DNA of 64,000 bases from Homalodisca vitripennis (lineage: Eukaryota > Arthropoda > Insecta > Hemiptera > Cicadellidae), in contig NC_060215.1 of assembly GCF_021130785.1 (NCBI RefSeq), positions 73,360,001 through 73,424,000 of the forward strand, read 5' to 3'. A model generated the notes under the pieces. The model saw nothing but the letters and a program-made list of their open reading frames with translations, did not search any database and was not told the DNA's origin. Shown one piece after another: positions 11,601 to 26,600 of the stretch. The stretch's first letter is position 1, and each line of letters starts with the position of its first letter. The position numbers were made by a program, and so were the translations under genes.

Positions 11601-14600
11601 TGAAACAAGGAAATGAGGTTCAAATTAATCTCACTCTGATTGATATCCCAACAACACTGATTGTCATGGTCCTTGGTCATGGTAGACCCCAGTCCGACAT
11701 CTAAGACATCCAATCAGATTTGCCTAATCCTGTTTGGAGCTGGCAAGTGGTTTTGAATATGTAACCAATATTTGGACACATTAAATTCAGTCAGTATTAG
11801 TCATAAGTAAAGTAGCAAGAGTTAATGTTCAATTACACTGTGACAACGAAATGTATATTACAGCTATCTGAGCCATACTCAGAGAGTGACGATTTTGAAC
11901 GACACTGTAGGAGTCTCACTCAACTTCACTTTGGACCGTAATGATCCACGCAGTTGGGCAATCGCATATGACTTTGGCATCACACAAAATGTATTTGCTA
12001 CTGACCATTACCTAAGAGATGAAGAGATACTTGCTGAGTTGGAGCGTCTAGAGCAGACACAGCCCCGGGTAGCTCAGTACTATAGAACTGGTGACTTTGC
12101 AGGCATCGGCATTCCTTCTCTCAAAGTTTCTCATCAGGTAATTTATAATTTCTTCATATTTATATGCAAAGGTAGTGGTAGTATTTACCATTACTTTTTT
12201 TTATTCTTATAAATTCATTACTTAAATTTTGTTGAAAATCAATACTAATCCTATTGTTGAGAACCTATCTGCTATTTATAAAAGATCATCATGCAGATGC
12301 TATTTTATAGTCATCCTTTGATGAGTGAAGGTTGTAGTTACATCATCTACATGTACATTACATGAAGCTTACACAGGTAGGTGGGTTACTTGTACGAGGG
12401 TCAGTACCAGACTTTATACTAACCAGACTTTTATTTTAGAACATTTATTGGTAGAGCAAACACAATTTCTTTGTTTGAAGTTTATTTTTGACGATGGAAG
12501 GATTGTGAAGGAAAAAGGATTTTTCCGTACATTTGCCATCGTTCAGTGAAACAAAAAATCAGTAACACTACGATTCAAGATCTACAATCTGATCTCTTCT
12601 CCAGGTAAATAACTAATCTAACACATACTAATTACAAACTAGTCTAAAATAAACAAATCATACCAGAGCATTGTGACAAGCCTAAGTCAGGAATCACAAA
12701 CACCATGTTGTGTGTCAACTTCACTAACTCTAAAAACATGCACTTAATAAAAAACTAAACACAACACTAATTATTAAACTGAACTACAGAATACAGGTCA
12801 CAATACATGTGCATTCGTCAATCAACCACCTACAACTGACCGAAGGCCAATAGCAAATGGCAGTCGTCACAGCAGAAACAAGATGGTGGCAATAAAAAGG
12901 AAGGGAGACAGGGATCGGCCCTTTTTTTATTATTGGTTCATGCTAGATGAACTTCTTGAAACCATACTGTGACTCCGCATTGGTTTATTACAAATATCTA
13001 ATGTGTTTGATACTTTTGGTTTTCTTTTTAGTTCATTTTTTAGTATTTGTAACCAGAGCGGCCTAATCTCGACTGATCTCTACTGATTGGTTGGTCTGCC
13101 AATTTAATGTATGTTGCCTCTATTAATTTCCTTTTAAAGAAATGTGGTTCCCGGTGTATTATGTTGGCTTCATCCCAATTCATATGATGGTCTTCGGACC
13201 AACAATGGTTTGCAATTTTTTACTTTTCTGTGGGACCCTTCCTCATGTTTTCTTTGTGCTCTTTTATCCTTACGTTTAGTGGTCTTTTTGTCTCGCCTAT
13301 GTATTCCCTATTGCAACTACATTTTATACTGTAAACACAGTTTTTAGAATCCTGTGTGCCATTTTTTGGTTTTGTTTTTACGAGACTTGTGTGCTTTAAA
13401 AGCGTTTCTAATGTTGTATTTTCTACATACTCTTCTAATTTTCTCCAGTAATGTCTGGAAAAATCCTTTTTTCCTTCAAAATACAATTTTTAACACATCT
13501 TATTTTTGGACATATCACAAATCTCCTCTTTTATTGACATATTTTTTCCCACCAAAGAATCAAAATTAGAAGTTTTTTAAAACTATTATCAAAGAATGTA
13601 GATGGCACGTGTGTCACCACTCCTTTATCATCATCAAAGTGGGACTTTTGAATTCTTCAGTAAGTCATCCAAAGGTGTGGAAATTACAAGTGCAACATAT
13701 CAGCATTGTAGAGTGCATGTTCAATTGTTTCCCATTGAATATAGTTTACTTTTTTTAAGAGTCAGTGCAGCTAAGTGTGGTCAAGTGCTGTCATGAAGCA
13801 GAATTGCATTCTGAATATGCACATCTTGCGTTTTTTGTTGTGAAATAGTTTAGTTTCACAGTATCAAACATTTGGCAATAGAAAGCATTGTTAATTGTAC
13901 ACAGTTCAAGAAGAATATCAATGAGCCGTACGCCTGTGTAGTCCCAAAAATCTGGCAGCTTTCTGGGGTTTGGCTCTGAGGTCAACATGCATGGCTGTAG
14001 TTTTCCATTGACTCTTGGCCATTGCAAAATTGTTTGTCCTCAAAAGCGTTTATTTTAGCAAACTGTAAAGATACAATTAATCAGCAGATGTTATGCCCTC
14101 CCATAACTAAAATTTGACAGTAATGTGTTGTTCAACAGATGTGTGTACCTCTTACTCAGACATGATGCTACTAATAGCCATACTGCCCCCTTCCCACCTC
14201 ACATATCTTCACCCAACATAGATAAAGATATTGCACCACTCACTTCATCTGTCAAGTTTTTTAAAGAAAAGTCCAGTTAATATTTGTTTCACCCTCATAT
14301 GAATAAGGACAGGCTGAAGAAAAGAGACCTTATAAGATTTCATTTTCAACAACTTCATATAGGTTACAGATTTTTCAACAGTTATAGTTTTCCTGCAATT
14401 GATAATATAAGACTATAAGGACAAAAAACAATTCTTAATTGAATTATACCACCTTGAACTACTTGCTTAATCCAGAATAATTGAGCAACTTTTCAGAATG
14501 TGTTCAGCAGTTATATTTCCTCCAGATATAGTCGTTAAAAGCATCCCTAATAGTTCTAAGTAGTAAATCCGTAATGTTTTTGACATTTAGATAATAGCAA

Positions 14601-17600
14601 CATACTGGGTAGATAAAATATTAGCTAGATGACCATTGAAAAATTAATGCTTTCTACAAAACTCCATTTGGCACACAAACCACTCTGAAATTACATGAAC
14701 ATTCAGTGATAACTAGGGATTGTACATAGCAATACTATCTTTAAACGTGTTATCTCTTAGTGCTTCTCATAGTCTATTTCATTATATTTTTATTTTAAGA
14801 TTTATTTTGTAGTTTTCCTTTTAAACATAAATCCTTTGCACCTGTGTAGACCAATACATAATTTGTAATCAAACCTAGACCAAACAAGATTCTTTTTATG
14901 TATTTATGTGGCCTAATGTCTTGTCTATGAAGAGTCATAAGTTTAGTATTTGGCTTATGAACTGAGATTTCTTGTTATGTATGTTTGCCCATATCTTTTT
15001 TGTATGTTTTGATAGGTAGGAGGCCCTTCTGAATGGAAAGTGAAGATTGCTGTGATTGGTGGAATGTTTTCAACAGAGCCAATAGGTCGAGAGTTGAGCA
15101 TACGCCTAGCTAGGCACTTGGTGAGAGGATTTGAGGACAGTCCTCCACACATTGTTCAGCTACTCAACTCTTCTGTCATACACTTGTACCCTGAGGTTAG
15201 TGTGTATTGAATTTATACATTTTGTTGTGTGTGTGTTTTTTTTTTTTTTTTGTATTTGTGTAAAATGCAGTTTCTGTACACTTCAAATATTTTCAGTACA
15301 AGGTATTGTGTCTAATTTACGTTTGAAACTTATAGTGTACAGTTAGTTTTCTTATCAGCTTTGTTTTTATTTTTCTGTTGTTTTTTTTTCAGATTGATGA
15401 GATACATACATCTCTTCAACATAACATGAAATGTCTAATGGATGCTTCCCTCAACAAAGTTGGTTCTGCAATACTCTCAAATCAAACAATCAAGAACCAA
15501 TATGCTAACCTATTCCTTTCTATTCTCAACGCAGAGAAGTTTGATGTAATAGTCATCTTGGAAGGTGGAGGGCCAACTACTATAGTGTAAGTGTTTTGTT
15601 TTTTTAATGCCCCATGAATAAGATTATACAAACTTAAGTGAACTCAAACCACTTTTATACCGATAATTGTTATAAACAAAATTGTCATAGCATCTAAGTT
15701 TTTCAAATATAGTTTTATATCTTAAGTTGCCAGCCATGAAAATTAAAACAAATTCTAAGAAAATAGGGTGAAAACAGGCAATGGTATCCTGGAAGGGCAC
15801 TATTATCCACAATACTGACTGTTTTACAATCTGTTAAACTTCCACACATGGGATAGCTAGACAAACTACCTGAACTTCTGAAGGCTTTGTGGTTTCAGTA
15901 GGTGTCTTATTACACTTTCTTAAGTTAACACAATCATAATGACGGCTTATTTCCTGACTATTTTATTTGCCATTGAATTTTTCAATAATAATGGCAAAAA
16001 ATCGTTTTTTTACGTTAAATATCTAAGTATACGAGAAATGTATACAGGCTTAGCAATTTTGCGCAAACAAATTATTTCAATGGTTTTTGTGTACTTCCAA
16101 ATGGTACCTAAAAAATTAATTTACCTTAAAAATTGAGCAATTGTGCACCTGACGGCGTACACGATAGTCTAAGGTATTTATTTAAGCGCTGGATCATATT
16201 TGACAAACCACCAAGACAGGCAAATAATAAAAACATAATAAGCAAATTCATGGCAATGTGTACCCCTTCGGGTGCACAACACAATTTACGAAAGCCTGGT
16301 GTGTACCTGATCGGGTACATGACTGCAGTTGTGAAAGATCGCGTGTACCCAATGGGGTAAACGTCATAGTGAACATGTTAATAGGGCTATCATGCAAAAT
16401 ACTAGTGGTGATTCCCCTAAACAACTCAGATATAAAACTAAACTCTCTTGAACTTCATTTTACAACATCACAGATTCTGTAAACATTTAAAAACAATTAC
16501 GGTCTCAACATTTATTTTTGAGACAGAGTGACTTCGATTGTTCAATCAATCAACAATCAATAAACAATTTTGTATTGCCATAAAATAAAGATCATTGACA
16601 AAGTCTCATTACAGCTTTCATTATAAATATAGCCAAGTCAGTCATAAATCTTATATTATCTATATTTTATATGCAAACACACAAATACAATACTCAAATA
16701 CAGCCAGTAGCATTGGGGAATTTAAAATAAAAGGTTTTTTAATCGGAAGAACTCACTCAGTGCATAAAATAGGTTATCTAACAGCCATAAGTAATATTTA
16801 TTAAAAAATATTTTTTTATTGTACTTTAGGACTAAGGGTAACAAGTGGTTGTATACCCTCACTACAATAACATAATGGCTTTCAAGAGTTTTGCTCAATC
16901 TATTAAAATTAATAGAAGCAGCATTTTATTCCTGGTATTGTGAGAGTGTTTTATACTGCTGGGCTTTACTAATTGACGATTTAGAAAGATATATTTCATA
17001 AGATTAAAGAGATGCAGGTTTATTATAGTCTGAATTTTACAAATAGTAAAAAGAGGTTTACAATGTTCAAGTGGCTATGAGTTAGTAATAATTCTTATAG
17101 ATTTTTTAAAGGATAAGAATATTATTAATCTTACTTGCATTGCCCCATACTACTAGTCCATACCTTATAATGGATTAAAAAAAAGGCAAAATAAGCCGTT
17201 CTCACATAATTTGTATTAACACAGATTGTAAGCTGTCTGAGAAGATAAATTACTCTAGACAACTTAGTTGAAAGATAATTAATATGATCATCCCAATTTA
17301 AATTTCTGTCAGTAAAGATTCCCAAGAATTTAGCATGATTAGACAGATTGCTTTGAGAGTTTACAGATTTTCGTAAACTGAACAGGATATTTTGAGTTTT
17401 AGATACTTGTAGATGGAAACCATTATTTTTAAACCAGCTTGTAGCTTCTAATAAAGTATTTTGTGTTAGAATGTTCAGTTCCTCACTGCTATTGCCTGTA
17501 ATTAAAGATGTTGAGTCGTCTGCTTACAAGACTGTTTTGGCAGAGACTGACGACAGCAAGTCAGTAATACAGACCGAGAATAACAAAGGACCTAGTATGG

Positions 17601-20600
17601 ATCCCTGGGGGGCGCCATATGTGACGTTTACTTCCTGAGACCAGTTACCATTGTTATAAACCTTTTGCTTTCTATTGCTTAGATAGGATTCTAGAAATGA
17701 GAGAGGTAAACAGCCCAACCCATAGTATACACATAAAGGTTACAGAAAGTGGCCTGAGTAATTGCCTTTTCTTCAAAGGCTTGTGAGACAGCTAACTAAT
17801 TTGTCTAGGGCTTGAAAGGTAGATTTATTTTTCCTAAAACCGAATTGCCTAGAATTTAGAAGGTTGTTTGTTTAAAAAATTTGCTTATAAACCAGAATTT
17901 CAATGAGTGTACCAACAATCGGAACTATAGAGATGGGGCAATAACTTTCAGGTTATTTTTTGAACCCATCTTAAACATTGGACAAACTCTTGAAATTTTA
18001 AGTTCCTCAAGAAAATAGCTCTCATTTAAAAATAGATTAAAACATATTGTAATAGGGACAACAATTCTTATAATACTTTTTTGTTTTAAACAATATTGGA
18101 CATGTTGTATATGTCACTGCTGTCAGAGTTGCTTAGGTTTTTAACAGATTCGATTATATCCTCGGGTCTGATATCTGTCCATTCAAAGGTTTCTAGTGGT
18201 AGTTTAATATTAAATTTTTGCAAGCATTCTTTTGCAACATGAGAGGAATTTCCCAAAGGGTCTTTAATTTCTAAGACAGAGTTAATGAAAAAATTATTAA
18301 AAATATCAGGAGTAATGTTGATACTATTGCAATTGGTACCTGAAAGACGAGTGTTGCTGTTGACAATTTTCCACGCAGCTTTACACTTAGTATTGCTCTG
18401 ATTTATATAATTTTCATTATGTTGGCGATTAGCTGAAGCAATAACTTCTCTGTACTTGTTTTTAAGTGCTGTCTTAACATCATTTTTTTGTATACTTTGG
18501 TAATACAAAAGATTTGCCTTCATTTTAGCCAAATCATGGTTATACCATTCATTTTCTTATTTTTTTATTTGTTTGAGTCAGATTTTGTCAGTCTTTTAAA
18601 ATATAATAAAGTGTTGTTAAGCTCAGACCAAATTTGTTGAAAAATGTGTGTGAACTATGGTTGTTTCAGTAAATTAAATTGTCCCAGTCATAAGAGGCCA
18701 ATTTTGTGCTAAGCTCATTCAGTGAGTGTTTATGAAGAACAGCTTTCAGGCTAATAGTCATATGTAACTGACTTTCTTGGATTTTGAAATTGGTGATACT
18801 CCCCAGATTCACAAGAATACTATTGTGATCTGAGAAGGGAAAATCTAAAATTTGTCCGGTAGGATAACCTAAACAAATTCTGTTATTTGCAGAGATATTG
18901 ACCAGGCAATTAAAACGCCTTGTAGGGCTGTGATTCAGGTAATAATAATTATATTGTCTTAAAAGATTTTGGAGAGCAAGAGCAGTTTCGTTATCGTTTG
19001 TTACATCAAATTTGTAGTTTAGATCGCCTCCCATCACTATAGTGTAGTTGCTCCAATTTGAAAAGTAGTTCAATAAATCTTCTAAAGATTTAAGGAAAAT
19101 TGTGGGATCTTTGCTATTATGCTTAATTCATCTATGAAGTTAGCAGATACTTCAAAATGGAATTCATAGCAGAAACTATTGATCGCAGGCTCTTGACTCT
19201 AATGAGTTGTGAACAAACACGAGTGAGTCCCCCCAATATGATTATTTCTACTGTATGCACTGGCACAATGATATCCAGATGGAAAGGCAAACAATTCTTC
19301 CTCATTCCTAAGCCAATGCTCTATGATGCAAACCAAATTAGGGTTGATGGAAATTGGTTGTCCATTACCTGCCTAAAATTATGTTGTTTAAACCATTAAC
19401 ATCAGCACTCCACTTACTATGTTAGTAAGTAAGTAATATGAATGTAATGTAAGTGTCAGTGACACAGATGTCATCCTTGCCTGATTTATATAACATATTG
19501 ACCGCACTTATATTGTATTGTTACGTTGCAGGTATCCTTCTGCTAAAAAGCATGGTTTATTTATTTATAATCTTGAGATATGCCAACATTATTGCCAGCT
19601 CCCGAAACTTATGTTTGCGTTAATACTCAAAAGCCATCTCATTTGAACAGAAATGCACAGGAATGCTTGTGTGAGAGCATGTAAACTTTGATAGATTTTC
19701 TACTACTCTCTAACAATATTATTATTATTTAGTGTTCTTTACAATACAATATCAAACCAAAACCAATTGTTAAACCTACTGCAAATAGAGGTTCTTAGTG
19801 GGTATAATATTTAAATTATTAAGGATCCAACAGAGCTTTTTTAAAATCAAGTCATCCGTCTGTATGTGTAAAAACTTTTGATAGAAAGGTTTCAGAGACT
19901 TGAAACTTGGTACATATATTCCTCTTGGTTGGAGAAAGAAATTACTGATTTTGGGGTCAAAAGGCAGTCCCTCTGTTTCTCTGTCCAACTGTGCGATAAC
20001 TCTTTCATTATATTCTGTCATGTCGTTTCATAATCCGGTGTATTGGTTTATTTTAGTTTAAAATAATTTTATTTGATTTTTGAAATGTGTTTTATTAGTT
20101 TCCAGAAACAGATTTTCAAAGTATAACTCCTTTTATAGGTCACCAAAGCCAATTGACTCAGTCACACAAAAAGTATACGAAATGTTCACTCATGCCTTCG
20201 TCTCTGGTACAAATGAGATTCCTTTCCAAGTAAGTAATTTTAGTTTTAGTGAATAATTGTATCAGTATAAATATTAAAATTTTCCAGGAGGTGAAAGCCA
20301 ATTTTAACCGTAAAAGAAAATAACCAAATTTTTTATGAATTTGGTAGACAAAGCTTTTTAAAAAGGAACTCTTCATCTGCCAAGCTAGTTTTGGTGGAGG
20401 TCAACATGGGTAAGCACTGGAAGGAGTACAAAAATATATTTTAGTTTGTTGCAGTTAAATCCTTCAGATACACAAACAAAAGTTATATTAACTCTAACAA
20501 ATGAGATAAAGAGATTAAAAATGGTAACTTACTATAATGTCTTATATTTAGCAAGCACTATTTCAATTTGCTAATAAGTGGCACAAGAAACATTTTAAAC

Positions 20601-23600
20601 TATAGTAAATTAAACATTACAAAATTAAATTAAACAACATTGTAAATGTAGAATCTTGGAGCATTGGAAAAAAGGTTTATCGTACTATCACTAGTATAAA
20701 CAAATTCAACATTTTCTAATATATAATTTTTGTTTGTTTTATTATTATTGATTGTAATTGTCAATTATCAATTGATCAAAACATTTTGTTTAATTTTAAA
20801 TCAGTTTGTGCTAAAGTACCCCAGCAGAAATCGCTTCTTAACACTTAATTCCACCACCACCTATGTATGAACAATTATCACAATAAGTTTTCAGCCTAGA
20901 AAAACAGTGTCAACATCTGGTAAGTCACTATGGGAAACCTGCAGTCTTTTAAACTAAAGTTGCACCTTTATCATAAATTTGGGTTTTATTAGTGCAAGAT
21001 TATCAGTACAACTGGAACTTTTTTCAAATATTGTAGAAATCTTATACCTACAGTAACACTTTTCTTGAAAAAGGTTGCATCCCAATATATTTGTAGATAA
21101 GGGTAATGTAATATATTTTGGAAAGTTAAATTCATATTATATAGGCTTAATATTACTTCTCACCTTTTAATGTTAACCACAAACGACAAATAGTAAAATT
21201 ACTAACGTTTATTTCTTCCTGTACTTTATCCACTCCCAGCATGTTGTAATTGTAAATATTATATGCTTCCATCAAAAGAATATTTCAGACTGCAGATGTT
21301 CGAAGATATTATATATGAAGTTGTTTTATTTAACTTCCGTATCAGATTTTGTAGTCACAAACAGCAGTTATTTATTTTACTTAGTAATTAAACTAATTTA
21401 GTGAACAGCAAGTTCATTGTGTAAGCAGCTGAGAACTAAAATAAAATTAATAAATCATATAGATAAATTTTATTAGATGACAAATGTGAATGGTTTTGTA
21501 GTTTCTGATATGTGTATGAGTTTTCCTAAATTTAAACATATTCATGATACTTATTACAATATGTTGCTGTTACAGCCTTCAGATGAATGTTCTATGGATT
21601 CAAGCAAGGATTGGAAATTAAGTTTATTGAATAATCTCTACATTCAGACTAGATCAATTATTGTAAGTATATTTTTGTATATGTTGTTCTTTTGTCATGC
21701 TTGTCTTATTAACTCATATAAAATACATTTCTTCCTTCATTAGCATTACATCACAATGAACACAATAAACTAAACATAAGATCAGATATTTAAATAAGAC
21801 AGGAGAACTTTATATTATATAATATGACAACATTATTGACAAAACTTATATTTGAAGGAATGCCTACATGGGCAGCATAGCCTATGCACGGGCATGAGTT
21901 GTTTGAAATGTTGTCAATAAAAGTAAGAAAAAGAAAATTTAACTATGTGTGAAAGATTAATTTTTTATTATGATTGAGTTACAAGCCAAAAATTATTATG
22001 ATGTGGATATGATCAACTCAACAGTATGGACAGCAAATATATTATAATGGAATATACCCCGAAACTAGCAAATAGTGAAGGGAGGGGGGTTCTAGTCAGG
22101 TCTTCCCCCAGCCAGGCAAGCTCAACGTCTCGGGGTCAATATCAGTGTGGAGCAGCCAATCAGTGATCCAAGTCTTAAATATTAAAAATGTTGGAGAATA
22201 AAATTCTCCAACGAGAATTTAAAGAAAGAGAACAGAGATTAGTGTAGAGGGCATAAAAAATATAAAATACATTAGTTGTTGAGAGTGATTTAGTTAGTTG
22301 AAGAGAGGCAATTCAATTAAACAAGATTATAGAGTATCTAATGTTCACAGTTAAAAAATCTTTATTTCCATCATATATTAGAGGAATTTTATATTGTCAA
22401 GTGCAGTAAGCACGTATAAAAAAATTTGTTCACTTATAACATAAAATTTTCTATGTACTTTGGTCGGCTGCAGCACATTATATTAACAATCAAATTTTTC
22501 TCTTTGTTTATTCAAATAGTTGAATAACTATTATTCCTTACCTAAACTAAAGCATACTTGTTATATAATTTACAAACAACACAACTACCAATCAAAATAA
22601 CATGCTGAATATATTAAATCTTGTTATTACTGTTATTTGTGTTATAAGTGTTTATTTAGTATATAGTTTATACAATATGAAACTAAACTGTATGCCAACA
22701 ACAGACTCCCAGCTCATACCAGATCCAAGTTTAATATATTAAAACCATATTGATAAGCCTACATACACGTACATTCACAAGCTAATAAATAAATAAGTAC
22801 ATAAGTGTTTATAAAAATAATAACAATATACATATATCAATTCTAATAACAAGAAATTATAACAACAATAAATAAACAAGTCAAATAAAGTAATAGTGTT
22901 TTGTGTGCAACTGTATGTGAAGATTGAAAATGTCGTAAAACTTGTAACAATTTATTTTCTCTACAGACACAATTAAAACACAAATTAAGGTGATTATTAC
23001 AACTATGGATATAAGTCTAGAAGCATGTAGTCGCTTTTGATACTTCATGAAATTGGCATTTATTTCTAAAAGATCTTTTTGAGCTTTAATTTTAGCGTCG
23101 TTCCATTTTGGGTTTGTATAATTTCTTGTTCACAACTATTTTCAAGAATTTTAAATTTCCTGTATGTTTTGTAAGCAGGCAATAAGTTTTCATCCCCTCA
23201 GCTATATGCAAAATGTGTGAATTGTTTTGTGTGTAAATTAGGCCTTCACTGTTTTAAAAACTCAAATAAAAACCAAATTATTATTTAGAATAGAGTAGAA
23301 TATATTTATTGTGTTGACAATATATATTAAATTGTATTGCCATAGTCAATAATACCAATTTTTCATGGTATTTATCTTACAAACCGTTCCACACAGGCAC
23401 ACATTCATACACACACAAACATACAAAATTTGTGGGATCAACTCCCAGGATTGCACCACTACCACGAATATCAATCCTGAGTGTGCTACATGAACTTGCC
23501 AACTGAGTAAAAAGCACGAGACACCAGGTAGTGTTTTAATTGGGTTTAAAATTTTTTTGAATTGGTTTCTAAATTTAGTGTTTCAGGTAGACTGTAAATG

Positions 23601-26600
23601 AGTTTGATGCCTTAAGAAGGGAGGCATTTAAATTTAGTAGTGATAGATTTATATTGTCCTCCCTAAAACTGGCATGAAAACCTCCAGGAGTGCGACAATC
23701 AGTTACAGACATTTGACACACAGGCTTGCCCGTTGAACTAATATTGGTCATTGTAATTAGACTGCCCTTCATTATTTGGTCAGAACTCACTTTCCCTATA
23801 ATTATGAACCTGTTAATATCATACAGATTTATATAAATTATATTATATCTTAATTTAAATCTGACATCATCTACTGGTTGCTTAGTGCATTTAATACATG
23901 CTTAAGTTCAAAAATGTTCCATGGGACAGTGTATCCCATCTGTGTTATATCCATCTTCGGTGTATTTTCCGGCTCACACTATGTTGAAACATTGGTAACA
24001 CAATTTAAATCTTAAAATATTATGGCCTCTCAATAGAGATCCTCACTACTGAGATGGCTGAAGTAGCTTATAATAATTATAACTAATTAAAATAATTTGT
24101 AAGTAAGTGGTAACTTATTTTTGTGTTAAAACCTAATCTGTGTGTATTGTATAACTATAATGTATAACTATGCATTATATTTTTAAGTTATACATTGTGC
24201 TCTTCAGATTTAATTTCACTTCTTATACAAGACTTTATTATTATGATTGGTATTTTGGTAATATAACTACACAATTTTCTGTGTAATTATACATTTTCAA
24301 GACTAAAGAACTAAAAGCAGCAATTTGATATTCAACACACTCTCCTGTCCTAATTTTGCCTGACAAAATAAGACATCCGTTACTTTACTTTTTCTTTAGG
24401 TTGTAAATTAATTCTTATTTTGCTTTAATTTGTCACTTAAATGATTATTACATACTATTTTTATTATTAATTACTTTATGTTATTATATAAATTTTATTA
24501 TTATAATTAATCATCAGCTTTGACAACTACTACTAATAACTATAATGGTGATATAAATTAAGTTTGGATTGATTTTGACACTTTGTTAATGCAGATGTCA
24601 GCTAGATTGAGCTGTTGTCATTTTGTTCCTATTCATGATGTCCCGGATCTCTGGATGTCTTCCCTCTCATCCTTAATGGGCCTGCTCTCCTCTTTCACTC
24701 AAGGTATTCCACTTTAGTTCCACATGAATCATGAAGCAGCATATTAATAACAAAATCCATTTACTACTTTGATTGGTCCTACAACCTAGGTTTATAGCAC
24801 TAATTTATATTAACAAAATTGTAGGTATAGAATTTGTTGTTATTCATGAACACATATTTTTGTTATGTTTTTAAAATTGAGATTATAACCTAAATTAATT
24901 ATTAGAAAATTTCTCTATAGTTTTATAGCTCTCCCTAGTCTAATTTATTTTTAATACTTTTAATCCATCTCAAGTGTTGAAAATTCCTAAGCACAATTAT
25001 TTGCTTTGTGTCTAATTTTCAAAATCTTTAAATGGCCACCATCTTTTTCAGTCTAATTCAAATTCCGTGTTTGTCATATCATTATTGTTGCTTTATTGAA
25101 TACTTTTAAATTAGGAGCAACTTATCTATGTTTACATTTAAAGTGTTTACCTATCAAAGGTATATACTTTATAGAATATGTGTTAAGTATTTACTAAACA
25201 ATATTCAGATGTACTAAACTATAATGAAGGAATTGGTCAGTGTGAAGAGTAAAGTCTAAACACTAGTAGACATAGTGTAAATTTTACTTTTTCCAGGTGT
25301 GAAGGGGCGTGTGATTGATGATCGAGGGGAAGTAATGAGAGAAGCCAGGATTCAGGTCAACAGCTCCTTACATGAGTATAGAGTCACTTCTAACCTAGCT
25401 TATTACAATATCATTCTACCTCCTGGTTCATACCAGCTTCAGGTGAGTTTATATAAAAATAATGTTTTATAGTAAAGCTTTTCTGAGGTAGTCTACATAT
25501 TTTTAATCAACAATATTTTCCTCATTAACCCGTGTACAAATAACTAATTCTAAATTAAATGTCATCCAGAGTCATGTAAAAACCCCTTACAGATGCAGTA
25601 CAACATCATGTCATTACAAACATGTTCTTTAAGCCTTATCTAAAAGATAAAAACAGTTCTTTTTAATTTCTAGGGAAGTTGTGCAATTGTGGTGTGAAGT
25701 AGCAAAATATTTGTCTGACAGATACTCTGGCTAATCTAGGGTTAAAATGCAGTTAAACAGACAGATCTATACCCTAGAAACTTATTTCATTATCATAACA
25801 TCACCATTTTGATAAGCTAATAAACAAGTTTCATTTTTATTTTACTTTGATTATTGTTATTACAGTTTGTTATGTTAATGTTTTTAAGTGGCAGTCCATT
25901 GCCATGCTTTTTAGGTTTTAAGTATATGTTTATATATTAGGTTTTTGACACCTGAGGAAGAGGGTAGAATTCAATCCTCAAAACGTAATGTTACAATTTT
26001 TTTAACATATAACGATAGCAAATGTTTGAAATCCTGTTATCCTTTCCAACTTTGAGTTAGTTAGTTTTGTTTTGATTTTGTTCTTTCTCACTACCTTGAA
26101 TATTCTAGTTTTGAAAATTGAATTGTGGCTTTCAGTTCACTTGCAGACATCACGAGGTAGCATTAGTTGATGTCGTGGTCACACCCAAGGTGATGCTGGA
26201 ATACACAGTTGTTATGAAAAGACTGCCTGTTAATGTGTACAGCTCTGACATCCAAACACCTTTAAAATTGACTGGTATTAGTGGTAAGTAACGTTTTTTT
26301 TTTCCTTTTCTTTTGTTAATACTTGTATTATTTTTACACTTGACCCGTTCTATATAGTACTATCATTCATCAATTGGTTGGTGATTCAAATAAAATACTA
26401 TTGTGATATATAATAAGTAATAATCATGGTAGAACTAATTATTGACCTGCTGTTATTTAGGTAACTCAAATGTACTAACAATAGACCAGTTTATATTTCA
26501 GGCCTTTTGAAAAGAAATTAAGGTTTATATCTGTCTTTGTTGGTCAATGTTCCAGTAATATTTATTTGTACAACAAAACTTCCTTCAGTATTTTTAAAGT

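Larger units (their letters stand above)
12440..13600 (-). mobile_element. Penelope-like element, 3' end (GIY-YIG domain plus terminal repeat)
   Basis: In minus orientation the segment holds a GIY-YIG endonuclease coding end (13.6-13.02 kb) followed by about 390 bases of noncoding sequence (12.83-12.44 kb) that occurs again at 30.65-31.02 kb in the same orientation. A C-terminal GIY-YIG domain after the RT is characteristic of Penelope-like retroelements; the RT part is absent, so this is a truncated copy. Confidence 0.75.
15587..20138. other. CPD intron between domain III exons
   Basis: A 4.5-kb intron that holds the TTAA element at 15.93-16.38 kb and the LINE at 17.1-19.4 kb. Around 19.78-20.0 kb an ORF on the minus strand contains text (GTTTCAG, GAAACTTGGTACATA, TTTTGGGGTCAAAAGG) that looks like an unclassified interspersed repeat. 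Confidence 0.5.

Noticed and set aside
19157..19399. 80-codon plus-strand frame
   Set aside because: Antisense of the endonuclease part of the decayed LINE.
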